NCBI GenBank assembly: GCA_031273515.1
Contig: JAISRU010000054.1
Location: 1 to 7,067 of the forward strand
From: Bacteroidales bacterium
GTDB taxonomy: Bacteria; Bacteroidota; Bacteroidia; Bacteroidales; WCHB1-69
Length of the DNA: 7,067 nt
Direction: 5' to 3'
Positions within the stretch are counted from its first letter, which is position 1. Each line of letters opens with the position of its first letter. Position numbers and translations under genes: made by a program. The notes beneath the pieces were generated by a model that made no database searches, was not told the origin of the DNA, and saw only the letters and a list, made by a program, of their open reading frames with translations. Positions 4,980 to 7,067 of the stretch are shown here, in pieces.

Positions 4980-6263
4980 TTAAAGCCATGCAAACAGAGG
5001 ACGATGAGCCATCATATCATGGATGTTTTTCTGTGTCTTTTCAATCAGAGTTTCATTCTGAACATCGCACAAAACAGCATCTATCATTTCAACGATGGTT
5101 CCCATTTCATTTTCTTTCAATCCTCTTGTCGTAACAGCAGGGGTTCCGACACGAATGCCCGATGTGGTAAAAGGAGTTCGCGTATCGAAAGGAACCATGT
5201 TCTTATTGATAGTAATGTCTGCTCTGACCAATGTGTTTTCGGCTGTTTTCCCTGTCAAGTCGGGGAATTTGGTGCGAAGATCTATCAACATTAGATGATT
5301 ATCCGTTCCATTGGAAATAATTTTATATCCTCTGTCGATAAATGCTTTCGTCATAGCCTGCGCATTCTTGATGACCTGTTTGATATAATCGGTATAGCTG
5401 TCCTGCAACGCTTCTCCGAAAGCAATGGCTTTTGCCGCAATGACATGTTCAAGCGGACCTCCCTGTACGCCGGGAAATACGGCAGAGTCCAACAATGCAG
5501 ACATCTTTTTTATCTCTCCTTTGGGCGTGGTCTTTCCCCACGGATTGTCGAAATCTTTTCCCATAATGATAAGTCCTCCCCGTGGTCCTCGAAGGGTTTT
5601 ATGCGTGGTCGAGGTGCAAATGTGACAATATTGAACGGCATTGTTTAAAAATCCTTTGGCGATCAATCCGGCAGGGTGAGCAATATCTCCCATTAAGATA
5701 GCGCCAATTTTGTCTGCTGTTTCGCGCATACGTTTCCAGTCCCAGTCCCGACTGTAGGCAGATGCTCCTCCGATGATTAATTTCGGTCGTTTCTCTAAAG
5801 CGACGGCTTCCATTTTGTCGTAATTGATCATTCCCGTATCTTCTTCCACCGAATAATCTATCACATTGTAGAGCAGTCCCGAAGAATTGACGGGCGACCC
5901 ATGCGACAAATGTCCTCCATGATTGAGATTAAGTCCCATAAAGGTATCCCCCGCTTCCAGACAGGCAAGTAATACCGCCATATTCGCCTGCGCTCCCGAA
6001 TGAGGCTGTACATTTGCCCATTCTGCTCCAAAGAGTTCTTTTGCTCGATCAATAGCCAATTGTTCGCTCTGATCCACGATCTGACATCCTCCGTAATAGC
6101 GTTTACCCGGATAACCTTCGGCATATTTATTGGTCAGCACACTCCCCATCGCTTCCATGACCTGAGGACTGACAAAATTCTCCGACGCAATCAATTCTAT
6201 TCCTCTAACCTGACGTTCTTTCTCTTTTTCAATTAATTCAAAAATTCTATTGTCTCTATTCAT
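4980..6263 (-). CDS. glyA: Serine hydroxymethyltransferase
   Basis: A 427-residue cytosolic PLP enzyme that interconverts serine plus tetrahydrofolate with glycine plus 5,10-methylene-tetrahydrofolate, the main source of one-carbon units. The sequence is textbook: [15 protein letters not shown] (21-35), [16 protein letters not shown] (45-60), [11 protein letters not shown] (87-97), the H-x-x-H stretch [13 protein letters not shown] (114-126), D193 and H196 in [10 protein letters not shown], and the PLP-binding lysine K222 in [13 protein letters not shown]. Length is normal for the family (E. coli 417). The start is ATG at 6263, fitting the conserved N-terminus. The gene ends in two consecutive TAA codons beside a heptamer array. 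A Bacteroidota-type promoter lies upstream, and the same transcript may continue into the ABC importer genes. Confidence 0.98.
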   Translation of the reverse strand: MNRDNRIFELIEKEKERQVRGIELIASENFVSPQVMEAMGSVLTNKYAEGYPGKRYYGGCQIVDQSEQLAIDRAKELFGAEWANVQPHSGAQANMAVLLACLEAGDTFMGLNLNHGGHLSHGSPVNSSGLLYNVIDYSVEEDTGMINYDKMEAVALEKRPKLIIGGASAYSRDWDWKRMRETADKIGAILMGDIAHPAGLIAKGFLNNAVQYCHICTSTTHKTLRGPRGGLIIMGKDFDNPWGKTTPKGEIKKMSALLDSAVFPGVQGGPLEHVIAAKAIAFGEALQDSYTDYIKQVIKNAQAMTKAFIDRGYKIISNGTDNHLMLIDLRTKFPDLTGKTAENTLVRADITINKNMVPFDTRTPFTTSGIRVGTPAVTTRGLKENEMGTIVEMIDAVLCDVQNETLIEKTQKNIHDMMAHRPLFAWL

Positions 6264-6293
6264 TCTACTTTTATATTATGTTTTGATATATTG

Positions 6294-6316
6294 GGTTGTC
6301 CTCTTTTTGAACAACC
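6294..6316. other. Small hairpin in the glyA leader
   Basis: GGTTGT (6294-6299) pairs with ACAACC (6311-6316) around an 11-nt loop. If transcription starts near 6321 this lies in the 5' leader, about 30 nt before the glyA start. No known riboswitch is recognised; a role in translation control is only a possibility. Confidence 0.3.
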
Positions 6317-6327
6317 TGAAAGTTCGG

Positions 6328-6358
6328 CAAAGATAGCACTTTAAATTGAGAATTGAAA
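6328..6358 (-). promoter_or_regulatory. Bacteroidota-type promoter of glyA
   Basis: On the minus strand TATCTTTG (6335-6328) matches the -7 consensus TAnnTTTG exactly. It is preceded after 19 nt by TTTC (6358-6355), one base from the -33 consensus TTTG. Transcription would start near 6321, giving a leader of about 58 nt. The -33 element falls inside the heptamer array at 6346-6376. Confidence 0.6.
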
Positions 6359-6376
6359 ATTGAAAATTGAAAATTG
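6346..6376. repeat. Heptamer array TTGAAAA, 5' side of glyA
   Basis: One variant TTGAGAA unit is followed by three exact TTGAAAA units and TTG. It is the reverse complement of the TTTTCAA array at 4949-4976, so glyA is bracketed by inverted copies about 1.4 kb apart. It overlaps the predicted -33 element of the glyA promoter. Confidence 0.9.
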
Positions 6377-6390
6377 CCTGCGGGTGATTA

Positions 6391-6520
6391 TTGTCTTGAA
6401 CTATGATTTATATGATTTATCTGATGGACTATGATTTTCTTCTTATCTGTGATAATCTGTTTAATCTATGTCATCTGTGTGCACAAAGAAAATCATGTCA
6501 ATCCTTAAATCCTGTAAATC
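6391..6520. repeat. AT-rich degenerate repeat
   Basis: ACTATGATTT occurs at 6400-6409 and 6428-6437, with related ATGATTTAT and ATAATCTGTTTAATCT stretches between and after. ATGATTTTCTT (6431-6441) and AAGAAAATCAT (6486-6496) form an 11-bp perfect inverted repeat. Its wording resembles intergenic repeats I recall from many Bacteroidota genomes; that recollection is unchecked. Confidence 0.5.
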
Positions 6521-6536
6521 GACACACGAAGTGAGA

Positions 6537-6562
6537 GCAGAGGCAAACTTGTTTGCTTCTGC
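6537..6562. repeat. 12-bp-stem hairpin
   Basis: GCAGAGGCAAAC (6537-6548) pairs with GTTTGCTTCTGC (6551-6562) with one G-T wobble. A shorter GCCC-GAA-GGGC hairpin follows at 6580-6590. No T-run follows either of them. Confidence 0.6.
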
Positions 6563-6625
6563 CAAGCAAGAAGGAGAAAGCCCGAAGGGCAATCCTGATT
6601 CAGACAAAAGCGGAAGGCGGGCTGT

Positions 6626-6662
6626 CTGGATTGCTTCTTCGCTGACGCTCATCGCAATGACG
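6626..6662. repeat. Degenerate copy of a common bacterial palindromic repeat
   Basis: The stretch CTGGATTGCTTC...GCTGACGCTC...GCAATGACG follows the pattern of dispersed intergenic repeats of the form CGTCATTGCGAG...GAAGCAATCC, which I recall from many unrelated bacteria. ATTGC/GCAAT form the outer arms. The identification is from memory. Confidence 0.4.
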
Positions 6663-6758
6663 GCGTGGGTATTTGCGTCCGTATGGGGTGCATTTCAAAT
6701 TGTCGCAAGCGTAAAAAATCCCGCAGGGATGGAATTTTATTAACCGTAGTCACAATTC

Positions 6759-6829
6759 TGTCCCGTTAGGGACAAAATATTGGTAGAAAACATCACAACA
6801 TTTTTCTTGAGCCGTCCTGTCAGGGACGG
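6759..6829 (+). repeat. Two-hairpin dispersed element, plus-strand copy
   Basis: TGTCCC-GTTA-GGGACA (6759-6774), then GGTAGAAA (6782-6789), 22 nt, then CCGTCC-TGTCAG-GGACGG (6812-6829). It matches the minus-strand copy at 1436-1505 in hairpin-1 core, in the 9-nt spacer length, in GGTAGAAA, and in the GTCA within the second loop. Confidence 0.7.
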
Positions 6830-6850
6830 AATGTGACGGTTATCAACATA

Positions 6851-6869
6851 TTGTCCCTAAGCAGGACAA
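6851..6869. repeat. Hairpin continuing the two-hairpin series
   Basis: TTGTCC (6851-6856) pairs with GGACAA (6864-6869) around a 7-nt loop. A further hairpin CCAACA/TGTTGG lies at 6901-6922. Together with 6759-6774 and 6812-6829 these make four hairpins starting 39-53 bp apart. Confidence 0.5.
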
Positions 6870-6950
6870 GCCGGAAACAAAAAGGTATTTGAATAGTCTA
6901 CCAACAATAACATCAATGTTGGACATGGGTACTCAACCTTTTTATTTCCT

Positions 6951-6982
6951 CTTACTTTTTTCCTGCAGCTGAAAAAAGTAAG
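6951..6982. repeat. 12-bp-arm hairpin with T6/A6 arms
   Basis: CTTACTTTTTTC (6951-6962) and GAAAAAAGTAAG (6971-6982) are perfect reverse complements around an 8-nt loop containing CTGCAG. The stem is AT-rich, so it is a poor classical terminator. Nothing coding is seen from here to the window end. Confidence 0.6.
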
Positions 6983-7067
6983 CAAAAAAAGCCGCTCGCT
7001 GTACCTGTCTTGGCTAAATTTTTTTACACTCGCTACAAATGCTGAACTCCTTCCTCCTTGCAGTTCG

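Larger units (their letters stand above)
6377..7067. other. Gene-free right end, a mosaic of dispersed repeats
   Basis: No credible gene is seen in these 691 bp. The 91-codon frame at 6468-6743 runs across several repeat elements and shows no recognisable domain. The region holds an AT-rich repeat (6391-6520), hairpins at 6537-6562 and 6580-6590, a segment resembling a widespread palindromic repeat (6626-6662), the plus-strand two-hairpin element (6759-6829), further hairpins at 6851-6869 and 6901-6922, and a 12-bp-arm hairpin at 6951-6982. Confidence 0.7.

Noticed and set aside
6468..6743. 91-codon plus-strand frame with one hydrophobic stretch
   Set aside because: It runs through at least three unrelated repeat/hairpin elements (AT-rich repeat, 6537-6562 hairpin, 6626-6662 palindromic repeat), shows no domain and has no promoter I can see; most likely chance.

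Overview
The window looks like a piece of a Bacteroidota chromosome, most likely Bacteroidales. The evidence is the AT-rich intergenic DNA, a perfect Bacteroides-type -7 promoter box (TAnnTTTG) in front of glyA, weak Shine-Dalgarno sequences, the AATTGAAA-type repeat arrays, and a long-form FecE-like ATPase with a C-terminal extension. The family placement rests on protein motifs read by eye, not on a search.

All five supported genes lie on the minus strand. From right to left they are: glyA (serine hydroxymethyltransferase, 4980-6263); a substrate-binding lipoprotein (3759-4949), a FecCD/BtuC-type permease (2772-3758) and a FecE/BtuD-type ATPase (1788-2765), which form a tightly packed iron-siderophore or cobalamin importer; then, after a 640-bp gene-free gap, a DUF1016/YhcG-type PDDEXK nuclease-fold protein (132-1145). 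The ABC genes are separated by 0 and 6 bp, so they form one transcription unit. They may be read together with glyA, because only a short repeat array lies between glyA and the lipoprotein gene.

The gene-free DNA (1-131, 1146-1787, 6264-7067) is a mosaic of small repeats and hairpins. (i) 65-bp direct repeats flank the DUF1016 gene. (ii) A palindrome inside that gene has a twin in the neighbouring gap, with the same centre and one compensatory base-pair change. (iii) TTTTCAA heptamer arrays in opposite orientations lie on both sides of glyA. Together with a third array they make a MITE-like inverted-repeat segment that supplies the start codon and most of the signal peptide of the ABC lipoprotein. 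(iv) A two-hairpin element with conserved spacing occurs in opposite orientation near both ends of the window. (v) Further inverted pairs lie within 1417-1780.

I see no tRNA, rRNA, CRISPR array, transposase or riboswitch, and no clear multi-gene defence or biosynthetic system. The most notable material is the repeat architecture and its effect on two coding sequences.
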